Notes: generated by a model from the letters alone, not told the origin. A stretch of DNA of 64,000 bases from Phenylobacterium hankyongense (GCF_003254505.1 NZ_QFYP01000001.1:2030001-2094000), one strand, 5' to 3'; positions 1 through 8,979 are shown, counted from the stretch's first letter. Numbers and translations are program-made.

Positions 1-907
1 CGCCGTGCGGGGTGGAGAAGGTCTTGTGCAGGTTGATGTGCATGGCGTCGACGCCGAGGTCGCCGGGGCGAACGCGGCCGACGATGGCGTTGAAGTTGGC
101 GCCGTCACAGTAAAAATAAGCGCCGGCTTCGTGCGTGAGGCGGCTGATCTCCAGGATGTCGCGTTCGAACAGCCCGCAGGTGTTCGGGTTGGTGACCATG
201 ATGGCCGCGACGTCGTCGGAAAGCTTGGATTCGAGGTCGGACAAATCGACGCGGCCGTCGTCGGTCTGGGCGATCTCGGTGACCGAGTAGCCGACGAAGG
301 CGGCGGTGGCGGGGTTGGTGCCGTGGGCGGAGGTGGGCACCAGCACCCGGCGGCGGTGGCCGTGGCCGGCGGCCTCGTGGGCGGCGCGGATGGCCAGCAG
401 GCCGCAGAGCTCGCCGTGGGCGCCGGCCTTGGGCGACAGCGCCACGGCGGGCATGCCGGTCAGCGTCTTCAGCCAGTGCGCCAGCCGGTCCATCAGCTGC
501 AGCGCGCCTTGTGTCGTCGACTGCGGCTGCAGGGGGTGCAGGTCGGCGAAACCGGCCAGGCGGGCCATCTTCTCGTTGAGCCGCGGGTTGTGCTTCATGG
601 TGCACGAGCCGAGCGGATAGAGCGCCAGGTCGATGGCGTGGTTCTTCTGGGACAGCCGCACGTAGTGGCGCATGGCCTCGGGCTCGGAGAGGCCGGGCAG
701 GCCGATCGGCGCGGCGCGCACCAGGTCGCCGAGGTCGGAGGCGTCGTGCTCGGGCGCCGGCAGGTCGACGCCGGTCTTTTCCCAGCCGCCGAGCTCGAAC
801 AGCAGCGGCTCGTCCTGCAACAGGCCGCGGGCGCCGGTCAGCGAGGCGTGGCCGTCGGAGGCGGCGGCTTGCGGCCGGGTCGGGCGGCCGACGTTATGCA
901 GGGTCAT
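1..907 (-). CDS. gcvPB: Glycine dehydrogenase (decarboxylating) subunit 2, partial
   Basis: This is the PLP-carrying subunit of the split P-protein of the glycine cleavage system. It decarboxylates glycine and passes the aminomethyl group to lipoyl-GcvH in the cytosol. About 302 residues are visible, from [10 protein letters not shown] to [13 protein letters not shown] at the window edge. The Lys in that last motif is the PLP-binding lysine. The motif [11 protein letters not shown], typical of the C-terminal half of P-protein, lies about 100 residues in. The 3' end lies beyond base 1. The ATG overlaps the stop of gcvPA in an ATGA junction, so the two halves of the enzyme are translationally coupled. 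Family assignment is secure. Confidence 0.96.
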   Translation of the reverse strand, partial: MTLHNVGRPTRPQAAASDGHASLTGARGLLQDEPLLFELGGWEKTGVDLPAPEHDASDLGDLVRAAPIGLPGLSEPEAMRHYVRLSQKNHAIDLALYPLGSCTMKHNPRLNEKMARLAGFADLHPLQPQSTTQGALQLMDRLAHWLKTLTGMPAVALSPKAGAHGELCGLLAIRAAHEAAGHGHRRRVLVPTSAHGTNPATAAFVGYSVTEIAQTDDGRVDLSDLESKLSDDVAAIMVTNPNTCGLFERDILEISRLTHEAGAYFYCDGANFNAIVGRVRPGDLGVDAMHINLHKTFSTPHG

Positions 908-2250
908 CGGCCGATCTTCCGTTGCAGGGCGGCGACGAGGGCCGCGATGTCGTCTGAGGTGGTGGTCTCGGTGGCGGCCAGCAGCAGCACGTCGTCGAGG
1001 CCGGCGTGCGGGTCGAGGCGCGAGTAGGGGACGCCGGCCACCACCCCGTCGGCCAGCAGAGCCTCGACCAGGGCGGCGGCGTCGCCGGGCACGCGCACGG
1101 CGACCTCGTTGAAGAAGCGCGGCGTCAGCACCTCGACGCCGGCGACGCCGGCCAGCGCCGCCTTCAGTTCGCGGGCCCGGCCGTGGTTCAGCGCCGCCAG
1201 CTGCCGCAGGCCGGTCTCGCCCAGCAGCGACAGGTGGATGGTGAACGCCAGCGCGCAGAGGCCGGAGTTGGTGCAGATGTTGGAGGTCGCCTTCTCGCGG
1301 CGGATGTGCTGTTCGCGGGTCGACAGGGTCAGCACGTAGCCGCGCCGGCCCTCGGCGTCGACGGTCTCGCCGCACAGCCGGCCGGGCATCTGGCGGACCA
1401 GCTTCTCGCGACAGGCGAACAGGCCGACGTAGGGGCCGCCGTAGTTCAGCGCGTTGCCGATCGACTGGCCCTCGGCGACGGCGATGTCGGCGCCCATCTC
1501 GCCCGGCGATTTCAACAGGCCGTAGGACACCGCCTCGGTGGTCACCACGATGAGCAGGGCGCCGGCGGCGTGGGCGGCCTCGGCGATCCTCGTCACGTCG
1601 GTGACCACGCCGAAGACGTTGGGGGTCTGGACGACGACGCAGGCGGTCTCCGCGTCGATGGCGGCGATCACCGCGGCCTCGGCGTCGACAGCGGCGCTCT
1701 GGCGGACGATCTCCATGCCCTCGGCATGGGCGATGGTCTGGGTGGTGGCGGCATAGTGCGGGTGCAGGCCGCCGGAGAGGATGGCCTTCTCGCGGCGGGT
1801 GACGCGTTGGGCCATCATGACAGCCTCTGCACAAGCCGTGGAGCCGTCGTACATCGAGGCATTGGCCACATCGAGGCCGGTCAGCGCGGCGACCTGGGTC
1901 TGGAACTCGAACAGCACCTGCAGCGTGCCCTGGGCGATCTCCGGCTGGTAGGGCGTGTAGCTGGTGAGGAATTCCGAGCGCTGGATGACGTGGTCGACGG
2001 TCGCCGGCACGTGGTGGCGATAGGCGCCGGCGCCGCAGAAGAACGGCCCGTCGCCGGCCGGCCGGTTCAGCGCGGCGAGCTGGCCGAGCTCGCGCTCCAC
2101 CTCCAGCTCGCCGGCGTGCAGCGGCAGGTCGAACAGGTCCTGGGCCCGGGCCGCGGCGGGCACGTCCTTGAAGAGCTCGTCGACGCTGGGCGCGCCGATC
2201 ACGCCGAGCATCTCGGCGCGGTCGTCGGGGGTGAGGGGGAGGTATCTCAT
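904..2250 (-). CDS. gcvPA: Glycine dehydrogenase (decarboxylating) subunit 1
   Basis: This is the N-terminal half of the P-protein and forms the heterotetrameric glycine decarboxylase with GcvPB. The protein is 448 residues when begun at [15 protein letters not shown]. The open frame extends 20 codons upstream into the intergenic repeat, but those residues are low-complexity and unlike the family, so the internal ATG at 2250 is preferred. Recognisable stretches are [13 protein letters not shown] and [10 protein letters not shown] near residues 100-140 and the C-terminal GVPYSRL. It lacks the PLP lysine, as expected for subunit 1. It sits about 285 bases downstream of gcvH, a gap filled with repeats, and overlaps gcvPB by four bases. 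Confidence 0.96.
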   Translation of the reverse strand: MRYLPLTPDDRAEMLGVIGAPSVDELFKDVPAAARAQDLFDLPLHAGELEVERELGQLAALNRPAGDGPFFCGAGAYRHHVPATVDHVIQRSEFLTSYTPYQPEIAQGTLQVLFEFQTQVAALTGLDVANASMYDGSTACAEAVMMAQRVTRREKAILSGGLHPHYAATTQTIAHAEGMEIVRQSAAVDAEAAVIAAIDAETACVVVQTPNVFGVVTDVTRIAEAAHAAGALLIVVTTEAVSYGLLKSPGEMGADIAVAEGQSIGNALNYGGPYVGLFACREKLVRQMPGRLCGETVDAEGRRGYVLTLSTREQHIRREKATSNICTNSGLCALAFTIHLSLLGETGLRQLAALNHGRARELKAALAGVAGVEVLTPRFFNEVAVRVPGDAAALVEALLADGVVAGVPYSRLDPHAGLDDVLLLAATETTTSDDIAALVAALQRKIGR

Positions 2251-2294
2251 GCGGTCAATCCAGGGTGTCGGCGGAGGCGGCGGGCGAGAGGGTT

Positions 2295-2423
2295 TTTGTC
2301 CACGAACCACACGAACCCCACGAACGGGACGGCGCAGCCGTCAGGCCGGGCGCGGGAGACGTGAGGGCCGCGGCGTCGGCCGTTGGGCGCAGGGTTCGTG
2401 TGGTTCGTGTGGTTCGTGGACCA
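2295..2423. repeat. Inverted pair of GTTCGTGTG-type repeats inside the gcv operon
   Basis: The left arm (2295-2324) and right arm (2392-2423) are nearly perfect reverse complements of about 29 bases. Each is built from a 9-base unit close to GTTCGTGTG, ending GTTCGTGGAC. The arms enclose about 67 bases and could fold into a long hairpin between gcvH and gcvPA. The same element recurs at 11031-11122, so this is a dispersed family and not a local duplication. No open reading frame or mobile-element gene accompanies it. Confidence 0.85.
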
Positions 2424-2474
2424 ATCTGACGGCGCGCGGGCGCGCGCGGCGGGCGGGGGGAGAGGTCGGCGCGA

Positions 2475-2527
2475 CCCCTCATCCGTCCCGCTCGCGCGGG
2501 CCACCTTCTCCCACAGGGGGAGAAGGG
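2475..2527. repeat. Dispersed palindromic repeat (CCTCATCCG...GGGAGAAGG type)
   Basis: This short GC-rich element contains two nested palindromes, CCCGCTCGCGCGGG and CTTCTCCCACAGGGGGAGAAG. It lies just downstream of the GTTCGTGTG pair and immediately after the gcvH stop codon in the direction of transcription. Elements of this look are common in intergenic DNA of Caulobacterales and relatives; that statement is from general knowledge. It may form an mRNA hairpin between gcvH and gcvPA. No T-run follows, so it is not a classical terminator. Confidence 0.6.
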
Positions 2528-2535
2528 AACGGGCT

Positions 2536-2901
2536 TCACAGGGTGGCAAGGAAGGCTTCGTAGGCGGGGCGGTCCATGAGGGCTTCGACCTCGGCGGGGT
2601 TCGTCACCTTGAGCCTGGCGAACCAGCCGGCGGCTTCCGGGGCGGCGTTGACCACGTCGGGGCTGCCGGACAGCTCGCCGTTGGTCTCCACCACCTGGCC
2701 GGAGATCGGGGCGTAGACGTCGGAGGCCGCCTTGACGCTCTCGACCACCGCGAAGCCGTCGCCGGCCTTGACGGTCTTGCCGACCTCGGGGGTCTCGACG
2801 AACACCACGTCGCCCAGCTGTTCGGCGGCGTAGGCGGTGATGCCGACGGTGGCGACGTCGCCATCCAGCTCGACCCACTCGTGATCCTTGGTGAAGCGCA
2901 T
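2536..2901 (-). CDS. gcvH: Glycine cleavage system H protein
   Basis: This is the lipoyl carrier protein of the glycine cleavage system. It shuttles the aminomethyl group from GcvP to GcvT and is reoxidised by lipoamide dehydrogenase. The protein is 121 residues, the normal length. It starts [14 protein letters not shown] and carries the lipoylation motif [14 protein letters not shown] with its acceptor lysine near residue 60. It lies 17 bases downstream of gcvT in the same operon. Its gene is followed by about 285 bases of repeat-bearing DNA before gcvPA, which may uncouple or tune expression of the two halves of the operon. Confidence 0.97.
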   Translation of the reverse strand: MRFTKDHEWVELDGDVATVGITAYAAEQLGDVVFVETPEVGKTVKAGDGFAVVESVKAASDVYAPISGQVVETNGELSGSPDVVNAAPEAAGWFARLKVTNPAEVEALMDRPAYEAFLATL

Positions 2902-2918
2902 GGGCGGGACCTTTCTGA

Positions 2919-4073
2919 CTAGAGCTTGCGGACGTAGCCGTGGGCGACGAAGGGGGTCTTCACGACCTCGCAGGCCTGGGCCTTGCCGCGGACGATGACC
3001 TTCAGCTGCGTGCCCGGTTCGGAGTGCAGCGGCGGCACGAAGCCGAGCGCGATGCCCTGACGCAGCACCGGCGAGAAGCCGCCGGAGGTGACGACGCCGA
3101 TCACCCGGCCGTCCTCGTCGGCGATCTGCGCGCCCTCGCGGGCCGGCGCGCCTTCCAGCACCTTCAGGCCGACGCGCACCCGCGCCGGGCCGTGGGACAG
3201 CTCCTGGGCGATGCGGGCGGCGCCGGGGAAGTCGCGGGCCTCGCGGCGCTTCTTCGACACCGCGAAGCCGAGGTCGCCCTCGATCGGGCTCGTGGTCTCG
3301 TCGAGGTCGTGGCCGTAGAGCGGCAGGCCGGCCTCCAGCCGCAGGGAGTCGCGGGCGCCCAGGCCGATCGGCTTGACCCGCGCGTCGGCCAACAGCGTGT
3401 TCCAGACGCTGACCGCGGCGTGGCCGGGGACCGAGATCTCGAAGCCGTCCTCGCCGGTGTAGCCGGAGCGCGAGACGATCAGGTCGACGCCGAAGCCGGT
3501 CAGCGCGCGGACGTCCATGAACACCATGGTCGCCACCTCCGGCACGTGGGCCGTCAGCACCGCGGCGGCCAGCGGGCCCTGCAGCGCCATCAGCGCCCGG
3601 TCCTCCAGCCGCTCGATGACCACCTGGCCGGCCAGCTCGTTGTCGATGACCTTGAAGTCGTTGTCCTTGCAGGCGCCGTTGACCACCACGAACAGGGCGT
3701 CGTCGCCGCGGCCGTCGGGTCCCACCGGGCGGCCGGCCATCAGGTCGTCGATGATCCCGCCCTGGCGGTTGAGCAGCACCGAGTAGCGCTGCTTGCCGGG
3801 CTTCAGGCCGATGAAGTCGCCGGGGGTGACCTCCTCGAAGGCGGCCAGCGGGGCGACGCCGCGCAGGCGCGCCTGGCCCATGTGGGAGACGTCGAACAGG
3901 CCGGCGCTGTCGCGGGTCCAGAGGTGCTCCTTGAGCACGCCCTCGGGGTACTGCACCGGCATGTCGTAGCCGGCGAACTCCACCATCCGCGCGCCCAGCG
4001 CCACGTGCGCCTGCGTGAGCGGCGTGGTCTTCAGGACCTTTTCGGCCGGAAGCTCTGGGGGTGTCTCTGGCAC
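2919..4073 (-). CDS. gcvT: Aminomethyltransferase (glycine cleavage T protein)
   Basis: GcvT transfers the methylene group from aminomethyl-lipoyl-GcvH to tetrahydrofolate and releases ammonia. The protein has 384 residues and runs from [13 protein letters not shown] to GYVRKL. The motifs [13 protein letters not shown] and [14 protein letters not shown] (about residues 30-70) and the YTGEDGFEI folate-site stretch (about residue 215) are characteristic. It is the first gene of the operon and its start lies about 60 bases downstream of a tandem glycine riboswitch. The 22-residue N-terminal extension before LKTTPL is compatible with alphaproteobacterial homologues, although a slightly later start cannot be excluded. 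Confidence 0.97.
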   Translation of the reverse strand: MPETPPELPAEKVLKTTPLTQAHVALGARMVEFAGYDMPVQYPEGVLKEHLWTRDSAGLFDVSHMGQARLRGVAPLAAFEEVTPGDFIGLKPGKQRYSVLLNRQGGIIDDLMAGRPVGPDGRGDDALFVVVNGACKDNDFKVIDNELAGQVVIERLEDRALMALQGPLAAAVLTAHVPEVATMVFMDVRALTGFGVDLIVSRSGYTGEDGFEISVPGHAAVSVWNTLLADARVKPIGLGARDSLRLEAGLPLYGHDLDETTSPIEGDLGFAVSKKRREARDFPGAARIAQELSHGPARVRVGLKVLEGAPAREGAQIADEDGRVIGVVTSGGFSPVLRQGIALGFVPPLHSEPGTQLKVIVRGKAQACEVVKTPFVAHGYVRKL

Positions 4074-4134
4074 TGGGTTGGACTCCGGCTGACGACTGTG
4101 CGCTCGGCGCGGTCCTGCGACCTCGCCTCCCGCG

Positions 4135-4330
4135 CCCCCGCTGTCCCTTGGGCCTGAGAGATTTCGGGTCCGGCGACACCTCGCCCGACCCCCTGCTCCT
4201 TCGGCGAACGCCCCTTTCGGGACGCTACTTTCCAGCGTGCATCAGCCCGTCGCGGTCCTTTTGCCTGAGCGTTTCCGGGGCGGTTGCGCCTTCGGCTCCG
4301 GATCGAATCCGGTCTCTCCCGCGAGAGTTG
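4135..4330 (-). promoter_or_regulatory. Tandem glycine riboswitch upstream of gcvT
   Basis: Read on the minus strand, the leader holds two successive aptamers. The first (about 4330-4250) contains GGGAGAGACCGG, GCCGAAGGCGCAA and CGGAAACGCTCAGGCAAAAGG. The second (about 4240-4135) contains CGCCGAAGGAGCA and CGAAATCTCTCAGGCCCAAGG and ends GGACAG. These are the conserved GCCGAAGG and CTCAGGCAAAAGGAC signatures of glycine riboswitches, and the two-aptamer arrangement is the classical form. The location directly before gcvT fits the usual ON switch, in which high glycine permits expression of the cleavage operon. The expression platform itself was not modelled. Confidence 0.95.
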
Positions 4331-4335
4331 GGTGA

Positions 4336-4364
4336 GCGTGTAGCGACGGGCGCGGGGGAGTCAA
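4336..4364 (-). promoter_or_regulatory. Putative housekeeping promoter for the gcv operon
   Basis: On the minus strand TTGACT (4364-4359) is followed after 14 bases by GCTACACGC (4344-4336). This fits the Caulobacter housekeeping consensus TTGAC-N10-14-GCTANA. Transcription would begin just at the 5' edge of the glycine riboswitch, which is where a leader RNA should start. The assignment rests on motif match and position only. Bases 4365-4489, between here and the ietS stop codon, hold no gene that I can see. Confidence 0.6.
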
Positions 4365-4489
4365 CGCGGGATGTTGGGGAGGGGGTTGTGGCCCGGATGC
4401 TGGCGGCGGGCGAACCCGCGATCAGTATGCCAGCTCCGGCCCACCAACGGAGATTATGGACTTGGCAGCGATCGGGCGCCGAACCCTGC

Positions 4490-6772
4490 CTAAACCCTTA
4501 CCCGCGTCGGTACGGCCAATCCCGGCCGCGGCCTCATCGGTTGGAGGCGGCCTGCCGCTGTTCGCACCACGCGGTCATAAAGGTCGCGGGTCTTGGCGTG
4601 ACGCAGGGTCAGCACGAGAGCCACCTTCATGTGTGGCGCGCGCCGACCCGTGTGGCCATGCGCCCGGGCTGCATAACTCACGTCGAAGACCGGACGGTTG
4701 AGCGAACTCGAGTTCATGCGCTTGGTTCGGGTAAAGACCGTCTCCCACTTGTGAGCGTCATCACGTCGAGCGAACTCGGTGGAATACAGCTCCTCGGACG
4801 AGAAGAATCCCGATGTCTTTGGCACTGTCGGCTCGATGACGCGACCGTCCTTCTCGTACGGCTCGGGCAAGGTCACGCTGTCGGGCCGGAAGGCAATTTC
4901 TAGGCCCCCACGCGTGTAGTTGAGGGCGTCCTCCGGGTCGACGTCGGAGTAGATGCAGAACGTGCCGCGAATTTCGATGCGGCCATGCACGTCGGACGGC
5001 ACGGGCAATTCCATTCGCACCGAACCCTGCGGCGGCATCTGGCGCTGGTAAAGCACATGGGCCTCGCCGTCGCGGCAGAGCACCAAGTCCCCTACGCCGT
5101 GGGGCAGACATCCCCAGCCCACCTCCTCACGAGGGTGATCCCCAGCTTCGGCGTGGTGAATCAAGAGGGCTTTGATGGTGGGGGCCCACAGATGCTCGGC
5201 GAACTGCGCCCGGACGCCCGCAGCGCATCGCATCACCAGCGGTGCCGCGAAGCTGGTCCCCTGATTGCCGAAGCCTGTGCCCTGCCGCGCGGCGTCCAGC
5301 ATGAGGAAGGGGGACGATGTCGATCCGCCGAACGTGATAAGGTCAGGCTTGACGAAACCTGGACTACGCCCCGGCCCCCAAGCGCTGTACGGTGCCCGTC
5401 TCCATTGGGTATCGGGCCGGCTGGCCGCCCCCACTGATACTATGTTGACGCCATCCGACGGCGGCTGAACACGGTGGAGACCAGCGTCACGGTCGGCTTC
5501 CCCGTTGTTGCCGCAGGCGACAGTGGCCACGGTTTCGCCGTCCGCGAGCAAGGCGTCCAGAGTCGAGGTCCAAGCCGTGACATCGTCGTCCTCAATGGTG
5601 ATGTCGGGGCCCATGCTGATGTTGATGAAGTCGTAGGCTCGCGAGCTGAGCACATTTTCGATACGCGCCAGGACCGGCAGGAGCGCGAAATCGTCGGCCA
5701 GCGTGTCATCGCCGATGACTCGCCAATGCTCGACCGTGGCTGGCGGCGGTCCAGGGATTACGCCTTCTTCCAGGGGGCCGAACAAGAATGCCGACGTCAC
5801 TCCAAGGCCATGCGAAGAGCCGCCCGGTAGGGGCGCGCCGACATCCGCAGGCTCGTGAAGGGTGACCCAACGGTCCAATCCGTGGTTCGACGGCAGGCCG
5901 CCATCAAAGATCGCTACAGCGAGGTCCGGCGCTAAAGCGTCCGCATCCGGAAGCTGGACGCGAAAGGATGCCCTCGCGGAACGGAGGGCCGGTTCAAAGG
6001 GCTTGAGCGTCGGCATGCCACGCAGCGCGCGCAGGAAAGTGAAATCGAGAAGAGGCTCGAGGGAGGACCGCACTCCGCGCGCGGCCAGGAACGCCAGCCC
6101 CCCGACCTGGCGTGTATAACCATCGAGCACCTCCACTCCGAGGCTGGCGGCGAAGACATTGAACGCATCGAGGATGGCACCCTCGTCGTCCTCGTCCACG
6201 TGCAGGACGATCTCAAGCGGAAGGGCACCCTTGCGCGCGGCTAGACCGGCTGCCAGCGGCTTCAGGCGGTCACGGCCTGGTAGCGCGAGGGTCTCGATCT
6301 TGCGGAAGTCATCTTCCACATGAGCATCGGCCGGCTGCCAATTGCCGATTGCGCCGGTGAAGCTCGCCAAGTCCTCCACGTCACCCGCCACATAGATCAG
6401 AGGAGCCAACAGGGGACGATCGTCGTCGAGGGCCTTCTGTGTGACCAGCTTCTCCGGCCGGATGTGGACCGCGCGACTCCCCATGTGGCGCAGCCCGCAT
6501 TCCTTGAGCAGGTTCGACGGATAATAGCTCTTGGCCAGGTAGGATGGGTGAAGAGTGAGCCCGATCACCGCCTCATTGGCCGGCAAGGCCAACGGCGGCA
6601 GTGCGCGGAGGCCGTGGTTCACGACTTCGCCCTGGCCCTGCAAGCGTCGCCTAGCCTGGGCGAACGAATAGGGGTGAGCTTTCTCGCCCATGCCGCGCGG
6701 TGGCCGAGGTATGTCGGAGGACAGCCGCTCGCCGCCGCCCAAGAGATATTTCGGAGTGTCTGAATCTGCCAT
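4490..6772 (-). CDS. ietS: Subtilisin-like serine protease IetS (AAA+/protease anti-phage system)
   Basis: This is a 760-residue S8-family peptidase. The catalytic triad can be read directly: Asp about 290 in AIFDGGLPSNHG, His about 321 in GGSSHGLGVTSAF and Ser about 507 in GNQGTSFAAPLV. The oxyanion Asn is at about 422 in ACGNNGE. A roughly 280-residue N-terminal region precedes the protease domain, and no signal peptide is visible, so a cytosolic role is likely. An ATG at 6772 is preferred over an in-frame TTG at 6784 because GAGGGG lies just upstream at good spacing, overlapping the ietA stop. Pairing with an AAA+ ATPase matches the described IetAS defence and plasmid-stability systems. 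No helper gene is seen downstream. Confidence 0.85.
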   Translation of the reverse strand: MADSDTPKYLLGGGERLSSDIPRPPRGMGEKAHPYSFAQARRRLQGQGEVVNHGLRALPPLALPANEAVIGLTLHPSYLAKSYYPSNLLKECGLRHMGSRAVHIRPEKLVTQKALDDDRPLLAPLIYVAGDVEDLASFTGAIGNWQPADAHVEDDFRKIETLALPGRDRLKPLAAGLAARKGALPLEIVLHVDEDDEGAILDAFNVFAASLGVEVLDGYTRQVGGLAFLAARGVRSSLEPLLDFTFLRALRGMPTLKPFEPALRSARASFRVQLPDADALAPDLAVAIFDGGLPSNHGLDRWVTLHEPADVGAPLPGGSSHGLGVTSAFLFGPLEEGVIPGPPPATVEHWRVIGDDTLADDFALLPVLARIENVLSSRAYDFINISMGPDITIEDDDVTAWTSTLDALLADGETVATVACGNNGEADRDAGLHRVQPPSDGVNIVSVGAASRPDTQWRRAPYSAWGPGRSPGFVKPDLITFGGSTSSPFLMLDAARQGTGFGNQGTSFAAPLVMRCAAGVRAQFAEHLWAPTIKALLIHHAEAGDHPREEVGWGCLPHGVGDLVLCRDGEAHVLYQRQMPPQGSVRMELPVPSDVHGRIEIRGTFCIYSDVDPEDALNYTRGGLEIAFRPDSVTLPEPYEKDGRVIEPTVPKTSGFFSSEELYSTEFARRDDAHKWETVFTRTKRMNSSSLNRPVFDVSYAARAHGHTGRRAPHMKVALVLTLRHAKTRDLYDRVVRTAAGRLQPMRPRPGLAVPTRVRV

Positions 6773-6780
6773 GTTGCCCC

Positions 6781-7893
6781 TCAACCATCTCGATTATTTA
6801 CTCGCCGGTACTTCCTAAGCGTGTCCCTGGCGACGCCCGTGAGCAAGGCGATCTTGCGCTCGGGCATCCCCTCCTCGTCCAACAGCAGCGCGGCGCTCTT
6901 TCGAGCCGCCAGCGGTGCGGCGAGTAGCTCGTCGCGGATCGATTCGCAGATGGCGTCGGCTAGCGGCGATTGCGCCACCGTCGCGCGGCGTCGAATCAAG
7001 TGCACACTGCGCGTGAGATCGCTAAAGGAGCGTCCGGCCCAAAGCTGTGCAAGTATTGCGATCCACGCGTCCACTTGCTCGACTTGGTCGGCGAACGCCG
7101 ACCTCAGGCACTCTGCGCTGAGTTCCGGCTTCGGTGCCGGGAAGTGCAGTACGTCGTCGAACCGCCGCCAGATCGCGGGATCCAGCAGTTCGCCGTGGTT
7201 CGTCGCCGCCACCAGGATGTTGGAGCTTGGCCAATCGTCCACCTCTTGGAGAATCACGGTGACAAGACGCTTAAGCTCCCCGATGTCAGCGTCGTCGTCG
7301 CGGCGCTTGGCAATGGCGTCGAACTCGTCGAGCAGCAGCACGCAGGGTACCGACTTGGCATAGTCCAGTACGGCGCGGATGTTGGAGCCAGTCTTGCCAA
7401 GATAGCTGCTCATTACTGTCGCCAAGTCGAGGGTCACGAGCGGCAGACCTAGCTGATGTGCCAGCCAGCGCGCCGATAGAGTCTTGCCCACTCCGGGCGG
7501 GCCCACGAACAATAGCGAGCGCGTCGGCGCGAGACCTTGTTGTTCGAGGGCTTGCAGGTTCATCCGCTCCCTGAGCACTTGGTCGAGCTTGCCACGTAGG
7601 CGCGGTTCGAGGATCGGCTCCGTCCCCAGTGCATCGGGAAGTTCATGTTTGAGCAATGGGAGCCGGCTGTCGGTATCGACGGGGACGAACGATGCGCTTG
7701 CATCCCGCAAGGGTGAGCTGGCCGTTGGCGCGGTAGCTAGTAGTTCGGAGATCTGCATCGCGGTCTCTGGCGCTGCGCTGCGAAGCCCCTTCATAACCTT
7801 GCGCAAATATCCCTGTACGTCCTGGGGCCGGCCCGCCAATCCCAACCTCGCAACCTGGACCAAATGTCGATCTATAGGATTGGAGTTGTCCAT
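6781..7893 (-). CDS. ietA: AAA+ ATPase IetA, partner of the subtilisin-like protease
   Basis: This is a 370-residue cytosolic AAA+ ATPase. Walker A is GPPGVGKT (residues 131-138), Walker B is VLLLDEFD (185-191), the sensor-1 Asn is in AATNHGELLDP and WRRFDD carries candidate arginine fingers. The C-terminus RKIALLTGVARDTLRKYRR looks like a small helix-turn-helix. The ATG at 7893 is preferred because the 78 upstream codons in the same frame look non-coding and unlike the family, although the ribosome site is weak. Its stop overlaps the ribosome site of ietS, so the pair is co-translated. By analogy with IetAS, the ATPase is inferred to sense infection or to license the protease; the trigger is unknown. 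Confidence 0.85.
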   Translation of the reverse strand: MDNSNPIDRHLVQVARLGLAGRPQDVQGYLRKVMKGLRSAAPETAMQISELLATAPTASSPLRDASASFVPVDTDSRLPLLKHELPDALGTEPILEPRLRGKLDQVLRERMNLQALEQQGLAPTRSLLFVGPPGVGKTLSARWLAHQLGLPLVTLDLATVMSSYLGKTGSNIRAVLDYAKSVPCVLLLDEFDAIAKRRDDDADIGELKRLVTVILQEVDDWPSSNILVAATNHGELLDPAIWRRFDDVLHFPAPKPELSAECLRSAFADQVEQVDAWIAILAQLWAGRSFSDLTRSVHLIRRRATVAQSPLADAICESIRDELLAAPLAARKSAALLLDEEGMPERKIALLTGVARDTLRKYRRVNNRDG

Positions 7894-8242
7894 AACCGGA
7901 TAAGTTTTCCAACAGAAATAAAGGATTGTGTGAGGGATATCATGGACCAAAACCGGCTTCAACCCGTTGAGCTGGTCCGGAACGGGCCGATCAGCTCGGG
8001 TGACGTCGCGTTTCCAAACCAAGGAGGCCGCGCGGCTCTTCCTGAAGCAGATGCTCAACCGTATCGGCCCGGCGATTGCCTTTCTTCCGGTGACTAGGAC
8101 GTCCTTCGGCATGTCCTGGCCCGGCATCCGGACGCGCGCGAGAAGATCGGTGTCGGTGGCGGGTGGCCGCCTGAAGGCGGCTTCGATCAGGCGGGCGTTC
8201 GACCCATGGCGCAGGTCCGACGCTGCGGTGTAGCGTCAAGCT
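7894..8242. other. Intergenic region between divergent ietA and a secreted-protein gene
   Basis: This roughly 350-base stretch separates the divergent ietA and 8243 genes. The first 50 bases upstream of ietA are A/T-rich (AATCCTTTATTTCTG on the ietA strand) and probably hold its promoter, but no clear -35/-10 pair can be assigned. Open frames on both strands here match no family I recognise and lack good ribosome sites. The remainder may be decayed sequence at the edge of the accessory segment. Confidence 0.4.
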
Positions 8243-8725
8243 ATGAGGTTGATCGGAAGCATTGTCGCGGCGGTGGCGGTGGTGGGCGCGCCGCTCTCCG
8301 CTCACGCGCTTTGCATCTATCACGGCAAGGACAACGTCCAGACCACCATCCCGCAGGAATTCAAAGACTCCACATGGGTAGTCCGAGCAACGGTGCTCTC
8401 TGCCAGGGATCATTGGTCCGATGCCGGGGATTCCTGGGCCGTGTACCGGCTGCAGGTGGAGCATGCCTACAAGGGCCGTCCGCCGGCCCGCTTGAGGTTT
8501 TTCACCTATCGCGACAGTGGCGGTTTCTACCTGGATCGCGGCAGGTCGCATGACATCGGCGGCGAGTACCTGCTGTTCCTGAACCCCAAGGTACGATGGG
8601 CGCACGAGCCCGCGGTCGTGACGGGCGCCGTGTTCATGAACTACTCCTGCGGAGTATCGAAGCCTTGGGGCCAGGTTACGGAGGCGGACAAGCGAAGCCT
8701 GCTGAAGCTGTCAGGGCGCAGATAG
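8243..8725 (+). CDS. Secreted protein, possibly TIMP/NTR-like fold
   Basis: The protein has 160 residues. A clear signal peptide (MRLIGSIVAAVAVVGAPLSA, cleaved after AHA) is followed by ALCIYHGK. The mature part shows a spaced pattern of WVVRATVLSA, YRLQVEHAYKG, GGEYLLFLN and YSCGVSKPW. This pattern is seen in small bacterial proteins related to the netrin/TIMP-like fold, and two mature cysteines could pair. The family is an inference from pattern and not from a firm match. The gene is transcribed away from ietA. The following bases 8726-8979 contain no gene I can support. Confidence 0.6.
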   Translation: MRLIGSIVAAVAVVGAPLSAHALCIYHGKDNVQTTIPQEFKDSTWVVRATVLSARDHWSDAGDSWAVYRLQVEHAYKGRPPARLRFFTYRDSGGFYLDRGRSHDIGGEYLLFLNPKVRWAHEPAVVTGAVFMNYSCGVSKPWGQVTEADKRSLLKLSGRR

Positions 8726-8979
8726 GCGCAGGGGCACGCTCCTGCGTCAGGCGGAGCAGGGTCGGCGGGGCGCCGAGCGATCTGGATGCAGAAGGCGCCG
8801 TGGGCGAACTCGATCATCAGCGGGTCCACCAGGCTTGGCCGCAAACGTCAGGTCTGTTCCTGGCCAAACCGCGGCGGCCAGCCGCCGCCTGACGCGGCGA
8901 GCTGACATCCGTCAGTGCGGTGCGCATGCGTCCATTCAGGATAAGCGCCGCTCGTCGTCCTCCCGCCCACTTGGCCGCC

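Noticed and set aside
1006..2364. Long plus-strand open frame antisense to gcvPA, and many like it across the window
   Set aside because: Very GC-rich codon use leaves stop-poor frames on the opposite strand. The products are low-complexity (Gly/Arg/His/Asp-rich) with no family motif, and the sense gene is certain.
2295..2423. CRISPR-like short regular repeats
   Set aside because: The 9-base units are contiguous, without spacers, and arranged as one inverted pair; no cas gene is present.
4061..4903. Plus-strand open frame across the gcvT start, riboswitch and 3' end of ietS
   Set aside because: It is antisense to a clear riboswitch and two real genes, and its product resembles no protein.
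7967..8233. Plus-strand open frame in the ietA upstream region, possibly a transposase or integrase end
   Set aside because: No recognisable motif, no ribosome site and no terminal inverted repeats nearby. Left as unassigned intergenic DNA.
8641..8844. Minus-strand frame encoding VDPLMIEFAHGAFCIQIARR
   Set aside because: A hydrophobic core-like stretch is present, but the frame overlaps the secreted-protein gene, lacks a ribosome site and matches no family; possibly a decayed fragment.
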